The notes beneath the pieces were generated by a model, which searched no databases, was not told where the DNA came from, and worked only from the letters and a program-made list of their open reading frames with translations. A DNA stretch of 64,000 nt from Pseudomonas sp. stari2 (GTDB taxonomy: Bacteria > Pseudomonadota > Gammaproteobacteria > Pseudomonadales > Pseudomonadaceae). The DNA lies in assembly GCF_040760005.1 (NCBI RefSeq), contig NZ_CP099760.1:2413501-2477500 (forward strand), written 5' to 3'. Below, one piece after another: positions 35,154-42,554 of this stretch. Positions within the stretch are counted from its first letter, which is position 1. Every line of letters starts with the position of its first letter. The position numbers and the translations under genes were made by a program.

Positions 35154-35413
35154 GCCAGGCCAATTTCCCTCTCGAACGGATAGACGAAGCAGCAAACTCG
35201 GCCCATTCCGCAGGGTATTTCATAGACGCAATCGGCCGTCTTTTCTTCGACCTCGCCGGTGAAGATCCCGATGCGGTAGAGAGGATTCTGAATGGCTACA
35301 CCCTGGGTGGTATCGCCGCCGGCCTGCGTATTGTTGGTAGTGACCTGATGTCGCGTAGTGACGAGCTGAAGGCTCTACTCGCAAAGTCAGACGGTCGGGG
35401 GATGTCGAAATGA
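35150..35413 (+). CDS. Hypothetical phage early protein
   Basis: 87 aa from ATG 35150, overlapping its neighbours by 4 bp on both sides. It is helical: PLERIDEAANSAHSAGYFIDAIGRLFFDLAG, DAVERILNGYTLGGIAAGLRIVGSDL. No signal peptide or known motif is seen. Packing between other early genes suggests a replication or host-takeover accessory role, but this is not shown. Confidence 0.65.
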   Translation: MSQANFPLERIDEAANSAHSAGYFIDAIGRLFFDLAGEDPDAVERILNGYTLGGIAAGLRIVGSDLMSRSDELKALLAKSDGRGMSK

Positions 35414-35631
35414 AGCCCATGCCAGAAATACCTGTGCCTCCTCAGAATGCCTGCAAGATCGCAGGCCCATGGCCAACCTATACCAGCTTCCGAAATCTTC
35501 CTGAGCGCGAACGCTGGGTGCTTTACGGCAGTGCCAAGGCGTATCGGCAAGCTTTAGAGGATCAGGGGTTCGTCATGGCCGAGTCCTACGACGCGTTCAT
35601 CAAGCGTGTGACTGACGAGCTGGAGCTTTGA
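35410..35631 (+). CDS. Hypothetical phage early protein
   Basis: 73 aa from ATG 35410 (ATGA overlap). The N-terminus is proline rich (PMPEIPVPPQNACKIAGPWP), followed by a helical part RERWVLYGSAKAYRQALEDQGFVMA and YDAFIKRVTDELEL. Family not recognised. It precedes the replication-initiator gene by 3 bp. Confidence 0.6.
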   Translation: MKPMPEIPVPPQNACKIAGPWPTYTSFRNLPERERWVLYGSAKAYRQALEDQGFVMAESYDAFIKRVTDELEL

Positions 35632-35634
35632 CCT

Positions 35635-36366
35635 ATGAGCATGGAATTGATGGTCAAGGCTATGAAACTCAAGGTGGGCAATCCGCTGCGCAAACTGGTG
35701 CTGGTCAAGCTGGCCGACAATGCCAGCGACCAGGGCGAGTGCTGGCCCTCTTACCAGCACGTCGCAGATCAGTGCGAGATCAGCCGATCGACTGTGAAAG
35801 TTCATATCCGCGAGCTGGAAAAGGCCGGATTGTTGCGCCGTGAGTTCCGTCGCAAAGGCGAGCTAAATCAGTCGAACGTCTTCCATCTTGTACTCGACAG
35901 TGGGGCAGCTGCTGCCCCAGGGGGTGGGGCAGCAGAAAACCCACCTCGGGCGGCAGAAAACCCAGGGGGTGGGGCGGCAGCTGCCCCCAGAACCAGTCAC
36001 TCTTCTGAACCAGTCAAGGAACCTAAACCTATGGTCTCTCCAGACTCGACGGAAGGCTTTGAACAGTTCTGGAAACTGTACCCAAACAAGGCAAGCAAGA
36101 AAGACGCTCGCAAGGCTTGGGAGAAACTGAAGCCAAGCGCAGAGCTGCAACAAACCATGTTGACCGCACTTGCTCAGCATCGACTTTCCCGACCGTGGTT
36201 GAAGGATGACGGTCAGTACATCCCTCACGGCTCACGCTGGATCAACGGAGAGAAGTGGAACGACGTACTGACACCAGCAGGTGCAAGTTCAACTTCGGCG
36301 TATCACAGCCTGCCCACGCATACGCAGGAGATGTATCCGGAGGTGAGTAATGGCGCGAACTTCTAA
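35635..36366 (+). CDS. O-like replication initiator with winged helix
   Basis: 243 aa from ATG 35635. Residues 1-80 contain a winged helix (LVKLADNASDQGECWPSYQHVADQCEISRSTVKVHIRELEKAGLLRREF). A Gly/Ala/Pro-rich linker (about 88-120) is encoded by repeated DNA that may be the origin, as in lambda O. The C-terminal part FEQFWKLYPNKASKKDARKAWEKLKPS resembles domains found in many phage replication proteins and may bind the helicase loader. It overlaps the DnaC-like gene by 17 bp. Confidence 0.8.
   Translation: MSMELMVKAMKLKVGNPLRKLVLVKLADNASDQGECWPSYQHVADQCEISRSTVKVHIRELEKAGLLRREFRRKGELNQSNVFHLVLDSGAAAAPGGGAAENPPRAAENPGGGAAAAPRTSHSSEPVKEPKPMVSPDSTEGFEQFWKLYPNKASKKDARKAWEKLKPSAELQQTMLTALAQHRLSRPWLKDDGQYIPHGSRWINGEKWNDVLTPAGASSTSAYHSLPTHTQEMYPEVSNGANF
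35900..35990 (+). repeat. Iteron-like repeats inside the O-like gene, candidate phage origin
   Basis: Four related units follow one another: GTGGGGCAGCTGCTGCCCC, GTGGGGCAGCAGAAAACCCA, GGGCGGCAGAAAACCCAGGG and GTGGGGCGGCAGCTGCCCCC. They encode the Gly/Ala/Pro linker. In lambda-type phages the replication origin lies in the same place of the O gene. Confidence 0.5.
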
Positions 36367-37153
36367 TTTTTGCCGGCAACCTCACGTTCGCTTTTTCGAT
36401 CTCGAATGCGCGTTACACGGAACGGTGAGCAGTTCTGAAGTCGAACAGTTCGATGGCTCGGTATTGCCTCGTGGCTGCAAGCATTGCCACTGGGAGGCTT
36501 TGCACACTGCGCCAAAGACGTCCGAGGCTCACATCCTCGCTCGAGGCAGGAAGCAGGCTGAGGACATGAATAAGCTGCTCTTAGGCTCTGGTATCACTCC
36601 ACGCTTCAACGGATGCACGTTCGAAACTTACAGGACTACAGGTGGAGGTGAGGGAATGTCCAAGGCTCTGAATGCCTGCATGGACTACGTCGATCAGTTT
36701 TCCGACAACTACGCCGCCGGCCGATCACTGGTCCTTACCGGCAACGTTGGCAATGGCAAGACGCACCTTGCCTGCGCGACCGTCCAGGCAGTTATCCGTA
36801 AGCATGGAGCTCAAGCGGTAATCGTCACTGCAGCTGAGATCATCCGCGTCTTCAAGGGAGCGATGGATCGCAGTGCCGAATATTCGGACAGAGAAGTTCT
36901 CGACGAGTTGGCTGCCTTCGACTTGTTGGTAATCGACGAAGTCGGTGCTCAAAGTGGCAGCGCGTACGAACTCGGTGTTCTTCATGAAGTGATCGATCGA
37001 CGCTACCAGCTCGTCCTTCCGACTGTTGTGGTCTCCAATCTTGCTGCTACAGATCTGGCTCGTTACATCGGAGACCGAGCGCTCGATCGCCTGCGTCAGG
37101 CTGGCGGGAAGGCCATTGGTTTCAACTGGGCATCCGCGCGAGGTGCTGTATGA
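36350..37153 (+). CDS. DnaC-like helicase loader
   Basis: 267 aa from ATG 36350. An N-terminal cysteine set (C8, C20, C43, C46) could hold a zinc ion. The AAA+ core has Walker A GNVGNGKTHL (131-140), Walker B DLLVIDEVGA (191-200), a sensor around LPTVVVSNLA and an arginine-finger-like region DRALDRLRQAG. DnaC-type proteins load the replicative helicase on the origin. It is coupled to the helicase gene by ATGA. Confidence 0.88.
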   Translation: MARTSNFCRQPHVRFFDLECALHGTVSSSEVEQFDGSVLPRGCKHCHWEALHTAPKTSEAHILARGRKQAEDMNKLLLGSGITPRFNGCTFETYRTTGGGEGMSKALNACMDYVDQFSDNYAAGRSLVLTGNVGNGKTHLACATVQAVIRKHGAQAVIVTAAEIIRVFKGAMDRSAEYSDREVLDELAAFDLLVIDEVGAQSGSAYELGVLHEVIDRRYQLVLPTVVVSNLAATDLARYIGDRALDRLRQAGGKAIGFNWASARGAV

Positions 37154-38517
37154 CGCGAGAACTGTTTAGCGATGAGGCGGAGCACGCTCTGTTGGGCGCC
37201 ATGTTGTTGGACTCCGACTTATTCGATGCCATCACAGCCCAAGTGCAGGTCTCGGACTTCCATGATCCAGAAAATGCTGCACTGTTCCAAACGATGATCG
37301 GCTGTCACTCAGTTGGTTGTCCTGTTGACCCTGTAACGCTGCATGACTTCGCCGAGTATTTGCCAAGCGGAGCCCGAACCATGGCTTATGCCGCCGAGCT
37401 GGCCCGCAACACGCCGAGCACAGCCAACTGGAAGGCCTATGCCAAGGTCGTTACCGAGCGGGCCGTTCTTCGTCGCTTGGTTGACGCCGCCGACGCTGTG
37501 CGCGACCTAGCCACTGAGAATCGGCCGGTCGCCGAGATCATCGCTAATGCTCAGCAGGCAATGGCGGATCTGCGCGATCTTCACACTGGTGAACCGGACT
37601 ATAAGCGCATGGATGAGGTGGTGGCGCGCAACGTTGATGTCATCGATTCCAAGTTCAATAGAACCGTGCAGTCGGCCATGTCGACGGGGCTGGTGGATCT
37701 GGACAAACTCACCCGGGGCTTGAGGAAGAAGACTGTCACCATCATGGCCGGCCTGCCAGGGAGCGGTAAAACCACTCTTGGACTTCAGATCGCCCAGCAC
37801 ATCGCGTGCAGCGGCGCGGGTGTCGGCATGGTGTTCTCGTTGGAAATGCCGGAGGAGGAACTTGGCAATCGTGCGCTGGCGTCCATCGGTGGTATCGACC
37901 TGCGAAAACTCGACGACGGACAGCTGCAGGATGACGACTGGCCACGCCTGACTTCGGCTGTGTGCAAGATCCAGGATAAGCCGCTGTTCGTTTGCGACAA
38001 GTCCGGGCTGACGGTGGCGCGCATCCGCAGTATTGCCCGCCAAGTACAGCGCGCTCACGGCCTTGACGTGGTGGTGATCGATTACATCGGCCTGATTGGC
38101 TCAGACGGCAAAACGTTCAACCGCACTTCGGAGCTGGGCAAGATCTCGACCGGGATCGTGAACGTCGCCAAGGAGCTGGAGGTGCCGGTGATCCTGCTGG
38201 CGCAACTCAACCGCGACTCGACGAAGCGCCCGGGCAAAAAACCAATCGCTTCCGACCTGCGTGACTCAGGCCAGATCGAGGCGGACGCCCACTGCATCAT
38301 CCTCGTTCACCGGGATAACGACTCGGAGGAGGGCCAGAACGGCGTCACCGAACTGATCATGCCCAAGTGTAGGCACGCTCCGGTTGGATCCTGCCTTGTC
38401 CAGCAACAGGGGCAGTACGCTCGATTCGTCAACTTCGCCGGGAGTAGAGAACCTTCGGACGAAGAGGTCGAGATGAATCGCCCATTCGCTAGCAAGTACA
38501 GAGGGGGTCGTCAATGA
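37150..38517 (+). CDS. DnaB-like replicative helicase
   Basis: 455 aa from ATG 37150. The N-terminal domain (EAEHALLGAMLLDSDLFDAI) is that of DnaB. The RecA-like core shows Walker A GLPGSGKTTL (201-210), FSLEMPEEELGNRAL, Walker B DVVVIDYIGLI, LLAQLNRDSTKRPGKKP and DLRDSGQIEADAHCIILVHRD. It unwinds DNA at the phage fork. With the DnaC-like and O-like proteins it forms an almost self-contained initiation set. Confidence 0.93.
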   Translation: MTRELFSDEAEHALLGAMLLDSDLFDAITAQVQVSDFHDPENAALFQTMIGCHSVGCPVDPVTLHDFAEYLPSGARTMAYAAELARNTPSTANWKAYAKVVTERAVLRRLVDAADAVRDLATENRPVAEIIANAQQAMADLRDLHTGEPDYKRMDEVVARNVDVIDSKFNRTVQSAMSTGLVDLDKLTRGLRKKTVTIMAGLPGSGKTTLGLQIAQHIACSGAGVGMVFSLEMPEEELGNRALASIGGIDLRKLDDGQLQDDDWPRLTSAVCKIQDKPLFVCDKSGLTVARIRSIARQVQRAHGLDVVVIDYIGLIGSDGKTFNRTSELGKISTGIVNVAKELEVPVILLAQLNRDSTKRPGKKPIASDLRDSGQIEADAHCIILVHRDNDSEEGQNGVTELIMPKCRHAPVGSCLVQQQGQYARFVNFAGSREPSDEEVEMNRPFASKYRGGRQ

Positions 38518-38804
38518 GTGGTCAAGTTGCTGCGATGCTTTCGCGCAAGAGCATGAGTGAATTAGAGCGGCAGTTTTTGAAGGTCGCCGGCGAAGAGTTG
38601 GCCAAGGCCAAGATTGGCGGTCCGATCGCGATGATGTATCTGCTCGACATGGTCGCCAGCTGGCACGGTAGTCGGGGAGAGCTTGGCTTCCACGACTTCG
38701 GTCAACGGTGGTTGATTGAGGGTAACGCCAAGAGCAAGCCCGCAGACAGGCTGCTTCGTGACTTGTTCGGCCTAAGCGATCTGGATCCGAGGAAAGCCGC
38801 ATGA
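38514..38804 (+). CDS. Hypothetical phage protein
   Basis: 96 aa from ATG 38514, overlapping the helicase and the next gene by 4 bp each. It is helical: KSMSELERQFLKVAGEELAKAKIGG, PIAMMYLLDMVASWHG, then FGQRWLIEGNAKSKPADRLL. Family not recognised. Position suggests a minor early function between replication and the antiterminator. Confidence 0.6.
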   Translation: MSGQVAAMLSRKSMSELERQFLKVAGEELAKAKIGGPIAMMYLLDMVASWHGSRGELGFHDFGQRWLIEGNAKSKPADRLLRDLFGLSDLDPRKAA

Positions 38805-39190
38805 AGAAACGCACGTACGTTGGCAAACCGCTAGGTGATACCGAGTGGATGCTGGAACAGTGGGGCTTTTGGCGCATGGATGGAATGGGAGTGCCGCATT
38901 ACGTTTCCCCGCTCCATGCTTTGATTCGAGATAACACGCAGTGCCACGGTGGAATAAAGGAGTACTCGGTGACCGATGACTTGGCCTTGGTGCTTGATAG
39001 GGCCGTCGCGCGATTGACGAAACGGGATCAGCAGATGGGAGACTTTATCTGGCTTTACTTCGGCGCCAAATGGACGGCCTTACGCATCGCAAGGGGAAAC
39101 GACATGGGCGAAGCGAAGGCGAGGGAGATCATCAAGGCCGGAGTTGCGTGGATTGACTCGGCCTTGGAGACAATCCGTGAGGCAGCGTAA
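38801..39190 (+). CDS. Antiterminator Q-like protein
   Basis: 129 aa from ATG 38801. The opening TEWMLEQWGFWRMDGMGVPHY and the middle helix-turn-helix-like KWTALRIARGNDMGEAKAREIIKAGVAWIDSAL resemble phage Q antiterminators of the P22/ArpU type. It is the last early gene. A terminator follows at 39261-39289, as expected for a Q-dependent late switch. The call rests on position and pattern. Confidence 0.6.
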   Translation: MKKRTYVGKPLGDTEWMLEQWGFWRMDGMGVPHYVSPLHALIRDNTQCHGGIKEYSVTDDLALVLDRAVARLTKRDQQMGDFIWLYFGAKWTALRIARGNDMGEAKAREIIKAGVAWIDSALETIREAA

Positions 39191-39260
39191 AAAAGCCTTT
39201 CCACGCGGATAACTAACTGATTTCATGGCACAGTGCTCGGGTTTTCAAGCGCGACACCAC

Positions 39261-39289
39261 AAAAGCCCGGCTATTGCGTCGGGCTTTTT
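39261..39289 (+). terminator. Terminator downstream of the Q-like gene
   Basis: The stem AAAAGCCCG / CGGGCTTTT runs into a T tract. It is placed where a late-promoter terminator (tR') would be overridden by Q. Confidence 0.75.
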
Positions 39290-39360
39290 GTTACCTGGCG
39301 TTCTTGAATTTTCCAAATCTGAACCCATGTTTAAGTTTCTAATCTAGCAGGGAGCTTTTC

Positions 39361-39819
39361 ATGGGTATCAACTTCAACGTTGGCGATGTTGTGCGTTCTA
39401 AGATCGGTGATCACGATATGACGGTGTGGGATGCAGGCCCCATTGAAGTAGGTGGAGCTGCGATCGGCACCAAAGTTATGCGGGGCACGATGCGCGATGA
39501 TTTGGTGATTTGTGCATGGTTCGCAGGGAAAAAGGTTGAAACAAAACGCTTCTCTGTCAATGAACTTATCCTCATTAGGTCGGCGGAGCATCACGATATT
39601 AGAGAGGGTGATGTTGTCCAGCTCGCTTCTGGTGGCCCCAAGATGCTTGTTGAAACCTGCGGCCCGATGGAAGTTGGAGCGCTTGCCATGGCTAGCTCTG
39701 CTCGCGGAATTGTCAAAGTGGGTGGATCTATTCGTGAGGATCTTGCTGGCTGCAAATGGGAGAATCGCACTAAGAGCGAGCGCAAGCGCTTCCAGCTTGC
39801 GGTACTCAAGCCGGCATGA
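39361..39819 (+). CDS. Tandem YodC-like (DUF2158-type) protein
   Basis: 152 aa from ATG 39361 behind AGGGAGC. It is made of two related halves. The first has FNVGDVVRSKIGDHDMTVWDAGPIEVGG and LVICAWFAGKKVETKRFSVNELIL. The second has IREGDVVQLASGGPKMLVETCGPMEVG and LAGCKWENRTKSERKRFQLAVL. Each half is a small beta-barrel of the YodC/DUF2158 type, normally a single-domain protein of about 60 aa. The middle insertion GTKVMRGTMRDD / SSARGIVKVGGSIRED is also shared. Function unknown. Confidence 0.7.
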   Translation: MGINFNVGDVVRSKIGDHDMTVWDAGPIEVGGAAIGTKVMRGTMRDDLVICAWFAGKKVETKRFSVNELILIRSAEHHDIREGDVVQLASGGPKMLVETCGPMEVGALAMASSARGIVKVGGSIREDLAGCKWENRTKSERKRFQLAVLKPA

Positions 39820-39867
39820 AAGCGTCAGCGCGTTGATGAACTCATAATCTTGTAGTTTTCTTTCTTC

Positions 39868-39895
39868 AAGCCTCGCCACTGTGCGGGGCTTTTTT
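39868..39895 (+). terminator. Terminator after the tandem YodC-like gene
   Basis: The stem AAGCCTCGC / GCGGGGCTT (one T-G pair) with a 6-base loop is followed by T5. Confidence 0.8.
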
Positions 39896-39919
39896 ATGCC
39901 TGAGATTCCGAGGTAGGCC

Positions 39920-40084
39920 ATTACTGTCACTGTCGATGCCAAGCTCATCGAGATTGCCCAGTGTCTGGCAGCGACTGCCTCTCAGTGCAAGGAAAGTGGC
40001 ATGACCAAGCTGGCTGAGACCTTCGCCAAGGCTGCTACTGACCTGCTTGCTCAGAGCATCAAGAACACGGACACCGTCCACTAA
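39920..40084 (+). CDS. Small helical protein with an ATT start
   Basis: 54 aa in an open frame from ATT 39920 to TAA 40084. A good ribosome site, GAGGTAGG, lies just ahead, and no ATG, GTG or TTG start occurs at the right place. The protein reads TVTVDAKLIEIAQCLAATAS and continues as an amphipathic helix with LAETFAKAATDLLAQSIKN, clearly protein-like. Either AUU serves as start or a point change ATG to ATT has silenced the gene. The product is not recognised. Confidence 0.45.
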   Translation: MTVTVDAKLIEIAQCLAATASQCKESGMTKLAETFAKAATDLLAQSIKNTDTVH

Positions 40085-40118
40085 CCAGATTCCATCAGCC
40101 GCCTCCCCAGCGGACTTC

Positions 40119-40143
40119 GGCGCCTCACACTGGCGCCTTTTTA
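40119..40143 (+). terminator. Intrinsic terminator
   Basis: The stem GGCGCC / GGCGCC with a 7-base loop is followed by T5, after the small ATT-start gene. Confidence 0.7.
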
Positions 40144-40174
40144 TTCCCCAACCGCCGAGACCAACGAGGCGCTT

Positions 40175-40588
40175 ATGAGATCGCAAGCCATGTCAGAGCC
40201 AGGACCGTTGACCGCATTTGGTGGGATCGCGCTCTACAAGCTCGGTGCCTTCGGTTTCGTAGCTGTTCTGGCCGCCATTGTGGTTATGGCCATGACATTG
40301 CCCAAGACGGTGCGTGAGTTCGTTGTGGCGATGATCAGCACCACCGTCTCAAGCATCTGCGGTGGCGCCTTCGTAGTGCGCTGGTTCGATCTTGGCGCAT
40401 GGGCGAACGATGACATAGGGCTGATCGCCATTGGTGGTGTGATCTTCGTCTGCGGCCTTCCTGCATGGGTACTGGTCCGGGCGTGGTTCAAGTGGGCCGA
40501 GAATCGCAAGGATAAGGATCTGGCGCAGCTCGCCACGGATCTCACGGAGTTGAAGAAGACTGTCACCGGATCGATCAATCCGCAGTAA
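40175..40588 (+). CDS. Holin-like membrane protein
   Basis: 137 aa from ATG 40175 behind ACGAGG; an ATG at 40190 also fits. Three transmembrane segments are visible: LYKLGAFGFVAVLAAIVVMA (about 20-42), FVVAMISTTVSSICGGAFVV (48-68), and IGLIAIGGVIFVCGLPAWVL (81-101). A charged C-terminal tail follows (WAENRKDKDLAQLATDLTELKK). Three-TM phage membrane proteins of this kind placed before the terminase are common holin candidates. The endolysin and spanins lie 17 kb away at the late end. Confidence 0.6.
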   Translation: MRSQAMSEPGPLTAFGGIALYKLGAFGFVAVLAAIVVMAMTLPKTVREFVVAMISTTVSSICGGAFVVRWFDLGAWANDDIGLIAIGGVIFVCGLPAWVLVRAWFKWAENRKDKDLAQLATDLTELKKTVTGSINPQ

Positions 40589-40753
40589 CTCGGAGTTCGC
40601 CATGATCGGCCCTATGCCATAGGCAGTGGTGTCGATCACGCATACACAGCAATGGATATGGGCGCCTCAGCCTATCAAGCCGTCGAGATGGCAGCCAAGC
40701 GCGATACGGGGACTGGTGGTCTGATCCGCACTTTCACCATCTCCGCCGAGTAA
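40589..40753 (+). pseudogene. C-terminal remnant of an Ntn-hydrolase (proteasome/HslV-like) phage gene
   Basis: The frame open from 40589 to TAA 40753 encodes YAIGSGVDHAYTAMDMGASA, then AYQAVEMAAKRDTGTGG and a final short strand. This is the usual C-terminal portion of HslV/20S-proteasome-like proteins, with G-S-G, the helix and the D-x-G-T-G-G turn. The first two thirds, including the catalytic N-terminal Thr, are missing and there is no start. It looks like the scar of a deletion between the holin-like gene and the terminase. Confidence 0.55.
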
Positions 40754-40768
40754 CAGAAGGAATTCAGC

Positions 40769-41296
40769 ATGACAGCCAAGCCTGATTGGGAGGCGATCGA
40801 GCGCGCCTACCGGGCTGGTTCTCTTTCGATCCGAGCCATTGGTGAGTTGCATGGTGCAAACCACGCCACGATCCTGAAGCGAGCCAAGAAACACGGCTGG
40901 GAGCGAGATCTGACTGAGCAGGTCAGGGCGGCAACCAAGCAGAAGGTAACCACGGCGGTAACCAGAGCCGATGGAAAGTCACCACTGGTTACAGAGGCTG
41001 AGATCGTTGATGAAGCGTCCGATCAAGCTGTAGCGCTCGTCCTGTCTCACCGCTCAAGTTGGGCAAGATGGCATGACATTGCGAACAAGCTCAGCGCGTT
41101 CTTGTCTGAGGCCGAGATTGATGACAAGAACCATGGCGACTTTGCCCGTTCGTTGAACGCCGGCGTCGATGCTCAGCTGAAAATCATCAAAGGGCAGCGC
41201 CAGGCTTACAACCTTGGCGATGATAACGGTGAAGGCTCTGGTCCTGGTGATAACAACCTGACCATCCAGTTCGTCAAGCCATCCAATGGCAATTGA
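40769..41296 (+). CDS. Terminase small subunit
   Basis: 175 aa from ATG 40769 behind AGAAGGAA. The N-terminal helix-turn-helix (IERAYRAGSLSIRAIGELHGANHATILKRAKKHGW) recognises phage DNA. A helical middle part follows for oligomer formation, and an acidic Gly-rich tail (LGDDNGEGSGPGDNN). It overlaps the large subunit by 11 bp, the usual arrangement. Confidence 0.85.
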   Translation: MTAKPDWEAIERAYRAGSLSIRAIGELHGANHATILKRAKKHGWERDLTEQVRAATKQKVTTAVTRADGKSPLVTEAEIVDEASDQAVALVLSHRSSWARWHDIANKLSAFLSEAEIDDKNHGDFARSLNAGVDAQLKIIKGQRQAYNLGDDNGEGSGPGDNNLTIQFVKPSNGN

Positions 41297-42545
41297 GTTC
41301 CCCGACAAGCTCGCATTCCTGTTCGAGCCGCATCGGTACAAGGTGGCGTACGGCGGGCGTGGTAGCGGCAAGTCGTGGAGTTTTGCCCGGGCGTTGCTGC
41401 TCCAGGGCGCGCAGAGACCAATGCGCATTCTGTGCACTCGTGAGATCCAGAAGAGCATTGCTGACTCGGTACACAAGCTTCTGGCTGATCAGATCGCCAG
41501 CCTCAAGCTCGGCGGCTTCTACGAGGTTCAGCAGGCCTACATCAAGGGTAAGAACGGAACTGAGTTCAGTTTCGCCGGCCTTCAGCAACACACAGTCGAT
41601 TCGATCAAGTCCTATGAGGGCGTCGACATCGTCTGGATTGAAGAAGCCCACGCGGTCGTCAAGAAGAGCTGGGACGTCTTGCTCCCGACGATCCGTAAGC
41701 CGAACTCCGAGATTTGGGTCACCTATAACCCACAGCTTGAGTCTGACGAGACGCACGAGCGCTTCGTGACCAAGCCTCCGCCCGACTGCGTGTCGGTGCT
41801 GATGAACTACAACGACAACCCATGGTTCCCGGCGGTGCTTGAGCAAGAGCGCTTGCACGCCAAGGAGACTATGAAGCCTGAGCAATACGCTCACATCTGG
41901 GAAGGCAAGTGCATGCCGGCAGTCGAAGGCGCCATCTACTTCGAGCAGATGAGTCAGGCCGAGTCGCGCATCGCTAACGTGCCGCACGACGGGCTGCTGA
42001 AGACCCACGTCATCTTCGACTTGGGCTGGAATGACGCAATGACGATCATCCTTGCCCAGAAGATGGCAGGCGAGATCCGCATCATCCACTACATCGAAGG
42101 TCATCAGCGCACGCTGGCCGAGTACAGCGCCGAGCTGAAGGGCTTGCAGCTTGATGGACAGCCAATGAACTGGGGCAACGTCTATCTGCCCCATGACGGC
42201 TACTCCAAGCGCCACCAGAGCGGCAAGTCAGACGCCGAGGTGATGGGCCAGCTCGGATGGACTGTGATGCCAGTGCCGAACATGCACGTCGAGCAGGGCA
42301 TCAATCGGGTTCGCGAAGTGTTCCCTCGCACCTACTTCAACCGTGACCGAACGGCTCGCCTCGTGGAGTGCCTCAAGCGCTACCGCCGGCAGATCAACCA
42401 ACAGACAAACGAACCGGGCCAACCGCTGCACGACGAATACAGCCACGGCGCGGACGTGATGCGCTACCTCGCAGTCGTAGCTGACCAGCTCAGCAACGAC
42501 GAGTGGGGCGGCCAGCTCAACTATCGCAAGCTCAACAACGCATAA
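41286..42545 (+). CDS. Terminase large subunit
   Basis: 419 aa from ATG 41286. The ATPase domain has Walker A GGRGSGKS (23-30) and Walker B VDIVWIEEAH (113-122), followed by the coupling segment WVTYNPQ. The nuclease half begins with the Asp motif VIFDLGWNDAMTI and ends with EYSHGADVMRYLAVV. It resembles the PBSX/Terminase_3 group. It pumps phage DNA into the procapsid and cuts it. Confidence 0.93.
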   Translation: MAIEFPDKLAFLFEPHRYKVAYGGRGSGKSWSFARALLLQGAQRPMRILCTREIQKSIADSVHKLLADQIASLKLGGFYEVQQAYIKGKNGTEFSFAGLQQHTVDSIKSYEGVDIVWIEEAHAVVKKSWDVLLPTIRKPNSEIWVTYNPQLESDETHERFVTKPPPDCVSVLMNYNDNPWFPAVLEQERLHAKETMKPEQYAHIWEGKCMPAVEGAIYFEQMSQAESRIANVPHDGLLKTHVIFDLGWNDAMTIILAQKMAGEIRIIHYIEGHQRTLAEYSAELKGLQLDGQPMNWGNVYLPHDGYSKRHQSGKSDAEVMGQLGWTVMPVPNMHVEQGINRVREVFPRTYFNRDRTARLVECLKRYRRQINQQTNEPGQPLHDEYSHGADVMRYLAVVADQLSNDEWGGQLNYRKLNNA

Positions 42546-42554
42546 GGGCACGAA

